Assembly: GCF_023898315.1 (NCBI RefSeq) | Contig: NC_064621.1 | Span: 128,834,521-128,898,520 of the forward strand | DNA length: 64,000 nucleotides | Direction of reading: 5' to 3' | From: Schistocerca nitens | Lineage: Eukaryota > Arthropoda > Insecta > Orthoptera > Acrididae | Part shown: one piece after another, positions 10,529 through 21,300 of the stretch | Position numbering within the stretch: position 1 is the stretch's first letter | Layout of the letters: every line of letters begins with the position of its first letter | The notes under the pieces: model-generated | What the model saw: the letters and a program-made list of their open reading frames with translations, nothing else | Databases searched by the model: none | Told to the model about the DNA's origin: nothing | Position numbers and translations under genes: made by a program

Positions 10529-11950
10529 CACTCCTGGAAATTGAAATAAGAACACCGTGAATTCATTGTCCCAGGAAGGGGAAACTTTATTGACACATTC
10601 CTGGGGTCAGATACATCACATGATCACACTGACAGAACCACAGGCACATAGACACAGGCAACACAGCATGCACAATGTCGGCACTAGTACAGTGTATATC
10701 CACCTTTCGCAGCAATGCAGGCTGCTATTCTCCCATGGAGACGATCGTAGAGATGCTGGATGTAGTCCTGTGGAACGGCTTGCCATGCCATTTCCACCTG
10801 GCGCCTCAGTTGGACCAGCGTTCGTGCTGGACGTGCAGACCGCGTGAGACGACGCTTCATCCAGTCCCAAACATGCTCAATGGGGGACAGATCCGGAGAT
10901 CTTGCTGGCCAGGGTAGTTGACTTACACCTTCTAGAGCACGTTGGGTGGCACGGGATACATGCGGACGTGCATTGTCCTGTTGGAACAGCAAGTTCCCTT
11001 GCCGGTCTAGGAATGGTAGAACGATGGGTTCGATGACGGTTTGTATGTACCGTGCACTATTCAGTGTCCCCTCGACGTTCACCAGTGGTGTACGGCCAGT
11101 GTAGGAGATCGCTCCCCACACCATGATGCCGGGTGTTGGCCCTGTGTGCCTCGGTCGTATGCAGTCCTGATTGTGGCGCTCACCTGCACGGCGCCAAACA
11201 CGCATACGACCATCATTGGCACCAAGGCAGAAGCGACTCTCATCGCTGAAGACGACACGTCTCCATTCGTCCCTCCATTCACGCCTGTCGCGACACCGCT
11301 GGAGGCGGGCTGCACGATGTTGGGGCGTGAGCGGAAGACGGCCTAACGGTGTGCGGGACCGTAGCCCAGCTTCATGGAGACGGTTGCGAATGGTCCTCGC
11401 CGATACCCCAGGAGCAACAGTGTCCCTAATTTGCTGGGAAGTGGCGGTGCGGTCCCCTACGGCACTGCGTAGGATCCTACGGTCTTGGCGTGCATCCGTG
11501 CGTCGCTGCGGTCCGGTCCCAGGTCGACGGGCACGTGCACCTTCCGCCGACCACTGGCGACAACATTGATGTACTGTGGAGACCTCACACCCCACGTGTT
11601 GAGCAATTCGGCGGTACGTCCACCCGGCCTCCCGCATGCCGACTATACGCCCTCGCTCAAAGTCCGTCAACTGCACATACGGTTCACGTCCACGCTGTCG
11701 CGGCATGCTACCAGTGTTAAAGTGTGCGATGGAGCTCCGTATGCCGCGGCAAACTGGCTGACACTGACGGCGGCGGTGCACAAATGCTGCGCAGCTAGCG
11801 CCATTCGACGGCCAACACCGCGGTTCCTGGTGTGTCCGCTGTGCCGTGCGTGTGATCATTGCTTGTACAGCCCTCTCGCAGTGTCCGGAGCAAGTATGGT
11901 GGGTCTGACACACCGGTGTCAATGTGTTCTGTTTTCCATTTCCAGGAGTG
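10529..11950 (-). mobile_element. Intact Tc1-like DNA transposon, copy 2
   Basis: 1422 bp, same orientation and same length as copy 1, flanked by TA at 10527-10528 and 11951-11952. The termini again begin CACTCCTGGAAAT. The two copies are about 98.9% identical (roughly 16 substitutions counted by eye, no indels). Their flanking sequences are unrelated, so these are separate insertions and not a tandem duplication. Confidence 0.95.
10684..11706 (-). CDS. Tc1-like transposase, copy 2 (340 aa)
   Basis: Same protein as copy 1, with a few substitutions: Cys for Arg in the VG(R/C)EVSTVHQ segment of the helix-turn-helix, Gln for His in SQ(H/Q)IRDT, Arg for Trp in RLQ(W/R)CRD and Val for Phe in IQT(F/V)IEP. 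The catalytic Asp, Asp and Glu and the 32-residue spacing are unchanged. The start is the Met of MPRQRGREPYVQL at 11706. The open frame extends upstream to 11922 but probably not as protein. Either copy could be the source of active enzyme. Confidence 0.94.
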   Translation of the reverse strand: MPRQRGREPYVQLTDFERGRIVGMREAGWTYRRIAQHVGCEVSTVHQCCRQWSAEGARARRPGTGPQRRTDARQDRRILRSAVGDRTATSQQIRDTVAPGVSARTIRNRLHEAGLRSRTPLGRLPLTPQHRAARLQRCRDRREWRDEWRRVVFSDESRFCLGANDGRMRVWRRAGERHNQDCIRPRHTGPTPGIMVWGAISYTGRTPLVNVEGTLNSARYIQTVIEPIVLPFLDRQGNLLFQQDNARPHVSRATQRALEGVSQLPWPARSPDLSPIEHVWDWMKRRLTRSARPARTLVQLRRQVEMAWQAVPQDYIQHLYDRLHGRIAACIAAKGGYTLY

Positions 11951-11952
11951 TA

Positions 11953-13545
11953 TCACTTGAAAAATGCCTGATAAGTTCGCGAGACATGGCAGACTCGGAT
12001 GGAACGGCGAGTAGACTTCTCATGATGAAGCAGAGAAGCGGTCAGAGCGCTGTAAATCTTGAACGAATACGCTAGGGCAACCTGTGGAATTCTCATTACT
12101 TAAACAGCCAGTGTCTTCAATGTGCTTTTGTCATAGTCGACTGCAGTGCCGTTATCCCGACGAAAGCATGATGCGTATTTGTGGCTGAAATGAACTTGTT
12201 AAAACGGAGAACCCAAAACGCAGTCGTTTCGACGTAAGTGAAAGAACAAGCATGAACATTAACTGCACCACGAAGACCCCTACCGGCAGCCGTATGAACT
12301 TAGAACAGACTCCAAAGGAAACTTCCAGTTTCGATGCGGAAGTTATTATATACACCAAGGTATGATCTTCATTTACGTAGAAGATACAGTTTTATGAATT
12401 CCGATGAATTTTTGCAGTCGTTGGCTTTGATTCCGTCTCGGTATCGGTCTTAAACAAATTTTTGGCCAACAGGACAGCAAAATGTAGTTCTCTTTCTGAG
12501 TTTAGGAAAAAGTAAAAGAAAAATGTCATTTAATAGCTGTCCCGTTTTCGAAGATGTCATGAAATACGACAGCATTAAGGCTATCACTATAGGTTTTAGT
12601 TTTTTTCTTACGCGTACTATGGAGGCAGCCGCGAACAGCCTGACTACTTTCTTGATAAACACAACTGGGCAGAAGAGACGCATTTCGATGTCAGTAAGCT
12701 CCTGTGATACACCGACAAAATATAATGAGAAAAACAGTAAATAATGTTTCAGTTTCGAGTTTATCTCACTTTTGACACACATAACAATTTAAACATGTCG
12801 TCTTTTTAGTTTTAAGCCTCTTTTCCGCAGTCGCAGTTGTACAAGTGGTGTAGGTTATATACAGTTTTTTCCGATTGCAATAAAAGCCATTTTATATAAT
12901 GTATGCGTTTCGCTGTATTATAAATCTTTTTTTATTATTATTATTTTATTCGTAACGTTCTTCTACACGTTGATGTTCAGTTTTAATTCACTGCGGTTCA
13001 CTGAACACGGACTATATTTACTTTTTCATCTAGTGAAGAACCACTTACCTCGTATGAATTTCAAGTTGGTGACAGTATCTGAAATGCTGTTCACAAACAA
13101 ATGTGTGCGTAACGAACAGGGAAATCTGAAAAGTGCCCAGTGTTCGTAGCTATAGTGACTAATTATTCTTATAAATCAAGCTGATTGTAGTTTTAGACTA
13201 AACTAAGAGCAATATTCTATACGAAGAGTCACATATTATTGAAAGCTTCCACCTACTCAGTCGTGGATCCGTCGGTCTATTAACGGTATACGCAAAACAA
13301 AAACCGTAATGTTAAATGCAGCACCATACATCATACTATTTTACTCGAATACGGGAGCACTGTCAATTATGGACAGCTTAAAGATAGTTGTCTTTCGTGT
13401 AAATTAAGATGACAAGGATCTCGATTAGTAGAGGTAATAACGTCAGCATCGAGTGGTGTAACATATTCTTATCTCGTCAGGAAGATAAATATCATTACTT
13501 TTGAATACATTGCGGGAGTGAACAGTGATCAATGTGTTACAAATA
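11953..13545. other. Unassigned DNA
   Basis: I see no recognisable gene or repeat. The longest frame (minus, 12450-12782, 110 codons) is hydrophobic and matches nothing I know. A short ATT-rich run lies near 12930-12950. Confidence 0.4.
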
Positions 13546-13774
13546 TTTACTATCAAAAACAGTCTTGATTACAATTTATTTATTACGGTGAAAGCTTTCG
13601 ACCACCACTGTGGTTATCTACAGACCAATGGATAAGAACCTCCCTCTGGTGGTAAATTACTACTTTACCACCAGAAGGAGGTTCTTACACATTTGTCAGA
13701 AGATGACCACAGTAGTGGTTGAAACCGGTCACCGTAATAAATAAATTGTGATAAAGACTGTTTTTGATAGTAAA
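13546..13774. mobile_element. Foldback (snapback) element
   Basis: A near-perfect palindrome: arms of about 110 bases begin TTTACTATCAAAAACAGTC on the left and end with its complement on the right, meeting around 'ttactac' near 13660. Both arms carry 'ccacca...tgtggt' and 'aagaacctcc.tctggtggtaaa'. It has no coding capacity, and I could not define a clean target duplication. Likely a non-autonomous DNA transposon (MITE) or foldback element. Confidence 0.75.
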
Positions 13775-15183
13775 GATAAATGTCAGTCACAAAGTGGAGA
13801 TTATTACTCGCAACCAAGTGGCACATTTACTATCTGCGGAATTGAAATCCAGTACCAACCACTGTAAAATGCTTCTACATGACCTACGTATAACCTAATT
13901 ACAAAAACAGAGAAATATTAAAAACGTTTAATAATTAGTGAAATGGTCTAAAGATACGAAACTGTGACAAAGTTGTACGGCACTGGAAGTTTAGTTTTTT
14001 CTGAATCTGAAAATGTCATTGATTTGGATGAAGTCAGAGAAGAATGCGATGGACACAAACAAATATGCAGTAGAAACTGGCTCTAGATTTAACCTAGCCG
14101 TAAGTTATAAGCAACGCCGATGACAAGTTCGAAGCAACACCGACAACAAGTTTTAAGCAACGCCGATGTTTCTTGTCAACGTATACTCCAAAAATTTCCC
14201 ACAGTCATAATATTCAATCAGGTGCCCGTACGAAACAAAAAAAGAAATGCAGATGAATGCTATTTAATCACTTGTCTCTAAATCCGATCCTGAAATTGTA
14301 CGTGATGTATTGTTACTAACTTTTAAATATTTCAGTGAGCTCGACGCTTTAATTTGGGTAAGCGGGCAAAACGAGTTTTGAATAACTAACTAGCGGACAG
14401 CTAAAAGTTTACCCTGCAGTATTTCTTGGGTCACCCACATTCATGTCAGAAGAGAAACGCAGGAGGAAAACCAACTTCTATAATAAGCGGTTTTCAGTAC
14501 AACTGGCCCATCTTTAGCCTTCCTTTTCTACCATGACTATGGACCGAGAAGTTTTTTATTTACTTAAAAAAAACTATTTTAGTCTCCTCTAACATGACGA
14601 CCATGACATATTTGATCTTCAGCTTCTGCCATTAGTATGGACGATGTGAAAATCACTGCAGTGTAAACTGTGAAAATTTTCCCGAAAGACCACTGATAAC
14701 AAATTCCTGGGAGTATTCGCAAAGGGATTTGGAAACCGCAGAGCTTATAAATGTAAGCTGTGTTAATGAACAACCAGACATCAGCTCCCAAAGAAGCTCA
14801 ATGGGAAATCCCTCTGCCCTTGTAATAACTCACAATGTACTTGACGGTACTCCTCACGGAGTATAGAAGTAGTATTAAAAAAAAAAAAAAAAAAAAAGAA
14901 ACCAAGCTATTCATAGATTAATTGCCATGTTACTAAGTGGTCACTCTCTCTGCGTCATTCAGTGCCGGAATTTGGACGCAGTTTCCAGAATAACGGTGTT
15001 CGTCTTTGGAATCTACACGAAGTCACTCAGCTATGTAAGCATATGCAACCGAATTCTGTAGTGGTGATCATTATAGCTCGAAACAATAATATCGGAATTA
15101 TTTCACCTGCATTACCTAATACTCGTGCATCAATGGAAACTAATGTGAGAAGAACCTGTTACGTACAATGATAAGCCAAAATC
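13775..15183. other. Unassigned DNA with an A-run
   Basis: I see no gene. An uninterrupted A-run lies at 14877-14897, but I could not identify a retroposed body upstream. A short tandem-like stretch near 14105-14165 repeats 'caacgccgatg' and 'caacaccgac'. Confidence 0.4.
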
Positions 15184-15734
15184 CACTATCCGACCAAAAG
15201 TATACAGATACCTATTTTTAGACATTAGTATGAGTGTGTTTACCCTTAGCCTTTGTGGTAGCTTGAACTCTGTTGGGGATGCTTTTAGAGAGGTGTCTAA
15301 ATGCCTGTGGAGAATTCGCAGCCCATTCTTCCTCAACAGCTGATACCAGTAAAGTTACTGATGTTGGATGCTGCGGACTGGACCGAAGTTCACGTTCTGA
15401 CTCAGCCCAAAGGTGTTCCACTGGATTCTGCCTGATAAACTGGGCAAAGCTGTCCATTTCAGGAATGATATTGCCCACAGACTATTGCCTGACAGATGCT
15501 GCGTTATGAGAGAGTGCATTGTCCAGCTGATACAGTCTTCGTCTGCGAACTGTTCATCTTCTGTACGTGCAAAATGTACTCATGTCCTTTCGCACTGAGC
15601 GTTTTGTTAAGCGCAATGAGGGGACGGCACATCAACCACAAAAAACACTTCCTTATCGTAACACCAGCTTCTCTGTACTTCACTGTTGGCACTACACGTA
15701 ATGGCACTGTACAAATACTTTGATCGGATTGACG

Positions 15735-15940
15735 CCGGCCTGTGTGGCCGAGCGGTTCTAGGCGCTTTGGTCTGGAACCGCGCGACCGCTACGGTCGCAG
15801 GTTCGAATCCTGCCTCGGGCATTGATGTGTGTGTTGTCCTTAGATTAGTTGGGTTTAAGTAGTTCTAAGTTCTAAGGGACTGATGACCTCAGATGTTAAG
15901 TCCCATAGTGCTCAGAGCCGTTCGAACCTTTTTTTTTCAC
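15735..15940 (+). mobile_element. tRNA-derived SINE, family 1
   Basis: Full-length copy with box A TGGCCGAGCGG, box B GGTTCGAATCC and a T-rich 3' end. The perfect 10-bp duplication CGGATTGACG lies at 15725-15734 and 15941-15950. It is inserted in the decayed Tc1 element. Confidence 0.95.
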
Positions 15941-16255
15941 CGGATTGACGTAGGACACAGCGTGATTTATCACTCCAAGTCACTCGTTTTCAGTAATCCA
16001 CTGTACAGTGAAGTCGCTCTTTAAACCACTTGAAGCAGCGCGTAGTACTGATTACACAACTGTGTGTCTCATGACGAACTGATAGACCGTTGTACGACCC
16101 CATTTTTAACTCCCTACTCATACTCACTGGACTATCAGGACTGCTGGTAACACTTTGGAACTTACAAATTAATCCTTCCACTGATCTCATGCGATTTTTT
16201 ACAACCACTTCCGCAATGCACGACGACCCTTTTACGTCAGTACATAAGGTCTACA

Positions 16256-16870
16256 TCGTCTAGGTTCACATCTACATCTATATATCTACATCTACATATA
16301 TACACCGCTAGCCACCAAGCGGTGTCTGGCGGAGTGCACAATTCGCGCCAAATTCGTATCCCCCCCCCCCCCCCCCCTCCTGTTCCACTCGCGGATCGTA
16401 CGAGGGAAAAACGGTTGTCTGAACGCCTCAGTACGAGCTCTTATTTCCCTTATCTTTGAATGATGATCATTGCGCGATTTGAAAGTTGGTGGTAATAATA
16501 TAGGCTCTACATCCTCGGAGAAGTTTGGATTTCGGAATTTAGTGAGCAGCCCCTTCTGTTTAACGCGTCGTCTATTTGCAAGTGTGTCCCACTTCTAACT
16601 TTCTATGAGATTTGTAACGCTCTCGCGATGGCTAAATGTACCAGTCACGAATCTTACCGCTCTTTTTTGGACCTTCTCAATTTCTTGAATCAGACCCAAC
16701 TGGTAAGGGTCCCATACAGATGAACAATAAGACTGGACGAACTAACGTATTGTAAGCTATTTCCTTTATTGAAGGACTGCATCGCTTCAGGATTCTACCA
16801 ATAAAACGCCTTACCTGTGTACTTGTGTAATCTGATCATTCCATTTGAGATCATTTCGAATAGTCACTCG
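16256..16870 (-). mobile_element. 3' end of a non-LTR retrotransposon
   Basis: On the minus strand, degraded frames read YCSSVWDPYQLGLIQEIEKV, then VRFVTG and an IREIRA-like end. These resemble the C-terminal region after the RT domain in Jockey/CR1-like LINEs. It ends in a conserved 'cggtgtatatgtagatgtag' tail of GTAGAT units (plus-strand 16265-16310). A run of 18 C (16360-16377) lies in the 3' UTR. The 5' break near 16870 is approximate and no target duplication is clear. Confidence 0.65.
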
Positions 16871-17239
16871 TTTAGCTGTGGTTGTTTCTCCCGTTTCCAT
16901 TTCACAATCACATCACGAACAGTCGACTAGGGTGTACATTCAGAGGGGTTGAAATATCCCTTAATAGCCAACGTTCGATGTCCCTGACCTCACCTGACCT
17001 GCTAGTGGTTGTCTACAGACAATACGAATTTCGTCTGCTCCTTTCACACTAGCGGATCCGCGACTCGTGACATTTGTTGTTCAAGTCCGCATTACAAGGG
17101 TATGTCCGGATATTTTGATCAGATTATGTGTTATGACCACAGCCCGCAGCGAGACTGAATGTTGCAGGTTGGCGCCGCAGCAAACATTGTCGTAGGTAAT
17201 CGTACGCATGGACCAGAATCAAATGGGGGGAATTATTCT

Positions 17240-17431
17240 ACCATAGATTCGGATTACGAAGTGGCAAACTCCAGTGACATAAGCGACTTCGAGGAAGTGC
17301 TGATTGTTGTTGGGCGTCGCCTGGGAACGATCGTCTCGGAAATGGCGAAGCTGTTCAACTGCTCACGTGCTATTGTGGTGAACGTCTGCGAAAGTCGTTG
17401 GAGGACGGCGAAACCACAGGCAGGCTATTGA
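17240..17431 (+). pseudogene. Tc1/mariner-like transposase N-terminal remnant
   Basis: The open frame carries DISDFEEVLIVVGRRLGTIV followed by SEMAKLFNCSRAIVVNV. This resembles the first helix-turn-helix of Tc1 transposases ('DFERG.IVGAR.AG.S..E.A.L.GVSR.TV'). Nothing of the catalytic domain follows. Low-to-moderate confidence. Confidence 0.45.
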
Positions 17432-17472
17432 TTGGTGACTCCATGGAGTGTCGTATGCGCAACGACCATATA

Positions 17473-17719
17473 TGTTAAATTAAAAGAGATGTAAGCGTTG
17501 GCAGTAATATTGGTGATTCATTGATAGCAAAATCGATTTCCAGTCACATAGTGATCGTCTTCAGTGAATAACTTCAGTTGAATGACTTGATACCAGTGCG
17601 TATGAGTTTAATTTGTACGCCACAGCACTGAAGATGGTCACTATGTGATTGAAAATCGATTTTGCTCTGAATAAACCATCAATATTACGGCCAAGGCTGA
17701 CCTTCCTTTTAATTTAACA
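17473..17719. mobile_element. Foldback (snapback) element
   Basis: The arms start TGTTAAATTAAAAG at 17473 and end with its complement at 17719. Both contain 'agcaaaatcgatt' and 'cacatagtga', with about 100 bases per arm and an unpaired centre of about 45 bases. Non-coding. Same overall plan as the 13546 element but a different sequence. Confidence 0.7.
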
Positions 17720-17804
17720 GGCAGACTAGTTGTTAGGTGTCTACGGTTCAACGTAGAATGTGGAGGTCAGCGGACTACCTGCTCTATATAGCAGGATAGG
17801 CGGT

Positions 17805-18395
17805 GTATTATATACTATTTTTTCCCTGCTGGCTGGATAATGAATTAGAGTTTTTGAACTGAAAATGTTTTCTGACTTTTAACTGTGGAGTCATAAATGG
17901 AAGTTAATAAAATGCTTTTACGGCCGGCTGCCGAACAGACACCATCAAACATACCTGTAACAAACCTTCTAGGAAATTTAATAGTACATGTCCTTAGTTG
18001 CTATCTCTTCTCAATGGGAAACTTTACCTATTCCTTCTGCTGCGATGGTTGTCTCGAATACGACCGCCGTAGAAGTTGCTAATTGTTGACCGTGTCGCCT
18101 AATGAAAGAAACTCAGATTTCGAAATGTTTGTTAAAACAAATAGACGGCACTGTAATTTACTTAATGTTGTTTACAATAACCAAAAATCATTAACAAAAC
18201 TGTTATTAACAGGAAAAATAAAATGTTCTCATCCTTGCTTAATCAAGACAAGCCACAGACTTCACTCTTTCTGCCGTGTTAAAAAAAAATCACAGCCCTA
18301 TCATTTAACATTTAACAGCATCTCTGCTGCAGCGCATCACTTTCTTTATTATCTTACATATACCTCTTTGGAAACATCTTGAAAATGCCATTACA
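17805..18395 (+). repeat. Dispersed repeat R2, uninterrupted copy
   Basis: This block is collinear with 26575-26777 followed by 30937-31352. Shared landmarks are 'atgcttttacggccggctgcc', 'aactttacctattcc', 'gaagttgctaattg', 'ataaaatgttctc' and 'tacctctttggaaa'. Non-coding, family unknown. Confidence 0.75.
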
Positions 18396-21300
18396 CGAGC
18401 CCACTACTGTGGGCTGTGGATTCGTATACATAGCACACAGTACAAAATTTGCTTTTCTTGTTAATTTATACAAATTTATACATTTTGCATTTTTCACCCA
18501 CAGGGGCAAAATACAGTCGTCTGCTGTCTTGACCGACGGGATCAGAAACCTTTATTGTGGCCGTTCAGCTATTTTCATATTTGTCTGTTATTCTTTAATA
18601 TTCTACTTGACTAATGTGTGTCAGCTACTTGGGAACCTCGTTTTTATCACATTCTTTATATGTAATGTATTTTACCAAAATTTTTCTTACACTAGATTAA
18701 AATTACAAATAAATTAATTTCTTTACACATATAAGAAATATATTATAAATTGTATTTCACATCATGTAGTCCTTTCTGAGATTCAGTTAAATATTTATCT
18801 TTCTTCATTTACATGTGTCAAAGATGCGTGTCTCTCTTTTAGCTTGTTTTTCTATTGTCGTTGAGTCGTCGTCGTTAGCTGCCTCCACTGTTTGCAGTTC
18901 CTCGGGGATACTACGTTCCGCACCATGCACAGCATTATTAGCACGCGTGTTTATGAACAGCCTGTACTGTCCACTCAGGGTAACTATTCACACCTACCTA
19001 CGGATTCTGTAAGCTACGACGGTCTCCAGTGTATCGTGACGCCGAAGGATCCTGGTCGACCAGCTATGTTGAATGAAATCTTCGTCTACATTTTGGTGAG
19101 TGTTCACCTTTACATTAGCACTTACGGGCCACTGTTCGCTTATTCAGCTCGGCACTGCAGTTTCCTTAAACTTTCTGCACTGCAGATGATGAATCACTTG
19201 GCGATTGCGAACTAAAATCGTTACATGGCACTATTTTTTAACTGCTGGCTGGCAACTACACATATCTGAGGTAAGATGCGAAACTTAGGTAGCACTCTTT
19301 CACACGTATTTGCACTTTCTAATACGGCTGATGCAGCGTAAGGCTGGTTTTCACAGGTTTACAAGGTATAGAGTAACATTTTTACAAAGACATGAAACAA
19401 ATAAGGGTAACACACGCACAATTACAAGAAAATCTTATCTATATCCCTCGTAACTAACTTTAGCTGACACCTTCATTTTTAGCTCCAAGAAAATGTTCTC
19501 CTTTTTATTTCATTCAGTGAGTGAAGGATATACAGACAATATCTTCACGTTTCCGTAACAACCTGAAAACTGATATTATCATCAACACAATCAAGAGCAA
19601 TTTCACCACTACCCCAGGAAAGGAACAGCATAACGAATGCATCAAGCAACTTCTGTTACGGATAAACACCATGCATCTTCTTGTACTGGTATATGTTTTT
19701 ACAAAATTTACGCTACTTGCTACGAGTGCAGATGAAGTACTGGTTGCAAATCCATCTTCTGGTTTCAGTATAGTATTTCTTAGATATCTACGTCTCAAAA
19801 TCTTTATTGTTATTATTTATATTTTTTGCTCAGTTAGCCACTGTTGAAACCGTCTTTGTATGCTACATACCGATAAATATTTATATATATATTTTCATTG
19901 TATTCTATGTTCAGGTTCAATGCTAACGCTGTGTTTGAATATAGTTTTCAAGTGGCTCTACAAGGCTAGTTTTGTTTTAGTCTTTGTACAGCGTGAACGT
20001 AAGTGTTAATTTACCCTCGGATGTGGCTTGCGTAATCAAGTACGTATTTCATTGGACATAGCACTCAAAGGTTTATGGAATCGCTTAACATGCAGGCTAA
20101 GTTAATGTGAGATCTACTCTGCTCATTATTACTCTTCAGCTGTCAGAGCTACGCTCGTGTTTAGCTGTTTCAACATAAAAATGTACCTACGTATCCTCCT
20201 TTCCACAAATGCACACACAATCACAATTATTCATAACTTGTAAAATAATATGAGGGGTTCCATTTTATTTGGTACCTTCCACCTCCAGTACGACTTGCAT
20301 CATTCTCTGCAAAATTGTTATTACTATCCAATTTCTTAATTCTGCCTGTAGATCAGTCAACATGTTCATTCACACATACGCCCATTGGTACTTATTTTAT
20401 TTTTGTTAATAACGCTTCATCTTCATACCTGTCAAAGTGTATGTTTATCAATATTCCATACTCCGTACACGCCCTTTGACAGTGATTTCCTTGGTGCACT
20501 GTGTTAGTGTATATAACTCTTATTTGCCGTAACGAACCCAAACTTATCTTGAGACTTATAGTTGCCAGCTAGGCAAAGTTTTTGCCATTTTAATCTCGTG
20601 CACATGACCTCATTCTCTTCTAATTTTTTTTAAAATTTCTTCCCATATAGGATATTAGTTTTTCGTATTCACTTTAATGTAAAGGTAATTTTCAATAGAA
20701 CAGTGTAAAGAACTCTATAATAGTCATAGCTTAATCGGTTGTAGTTTTATATAAACAGCGTAGTTCTTTGTCATTGAATGTAGCTGTAGATAACGTAATA
20801 TAAATCACACTTGATTTTAGTACCATCACTATATCGAGTAGCCTGTTCCCCTTCGTAGCTTACTTGTTGGCATTGTTTTATTTATTGTTTTAGTATAATC
20901 GAAACCTATCTGTAAATAGTTCTTTCCTCGCGTGTGACCATAGCTCTTTTGTGAAAATAATTTAATTTGTATATAGCTTCTTACTCTGATATCTTTTTCC
21001 TTGTACATAGTCCTACGTCTACCTGCGGTTGTGTGTGTGTGCGATGTTCGTTTTGCAGCTTGTCACAAATGACGTGGCAAAATGGACTTGTCTTTAGATA
21101 AAATATTTCAACTAGCAAAATCTATGTAGAAAATACAAAGTGTGCAGTAATAATACTCGTTTTATATTTTTATTCTTGTGGTTAGTACAATGAATATCGA
21201 TATGGGTTATCAAGTGTACTCTTTGTTCATTTAACATAGAAAAATCCTGTAATTTGGTCTTGCATGTGTGTGGTACATAGTTAACGCGTCGGGTTGTCTA

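Larger units (their letters stand above)
15184..17130 (-). pseudogene. Decayed Tc1-like transposon with nested SINE and LINE
   Basis: Inverted ends: CCGACCAAAAGTATACAGAT near 15190 on the left, and a complement-like 'cggatattttgatcagat' near 17107 on the right. Minus-strand translation gives the transposase C-terminus with PVEHLW, a long RSSPQHPTSV segment, EEEWAA and a terminal KAKG (15218-15478). Upstream blocks are frameshifted. The element is split by a SINE (15735-15940) and a LINE 3' end (about 16256-16870). Removing both leaves roughly 1.1 kb, shorter than an intact member. This is a different family from the 7428 and 39480 elements. Confidence 0.8.

Noticed and set aside
12450-12782. 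110-codon hydrophobic minus-strand ORF
   Set aside because: No recognisable domain, AT-rich composition, overlapped by a long frame on the other strand.
15760-15820. tRNA gene on the plus strand
   Set aside because: It has box A and box B, but it is the head of a SINE with target duplications and a SINE body; the same applies to the heads at 404, 24348, 24828, 58180, 62837 and 63882.
18892-19215. Possible exon followed by a GTGAGTG donor-like site
   Set aside because: The donor match is common by chance and the translated sequence shows no domain or consistent codon bias.
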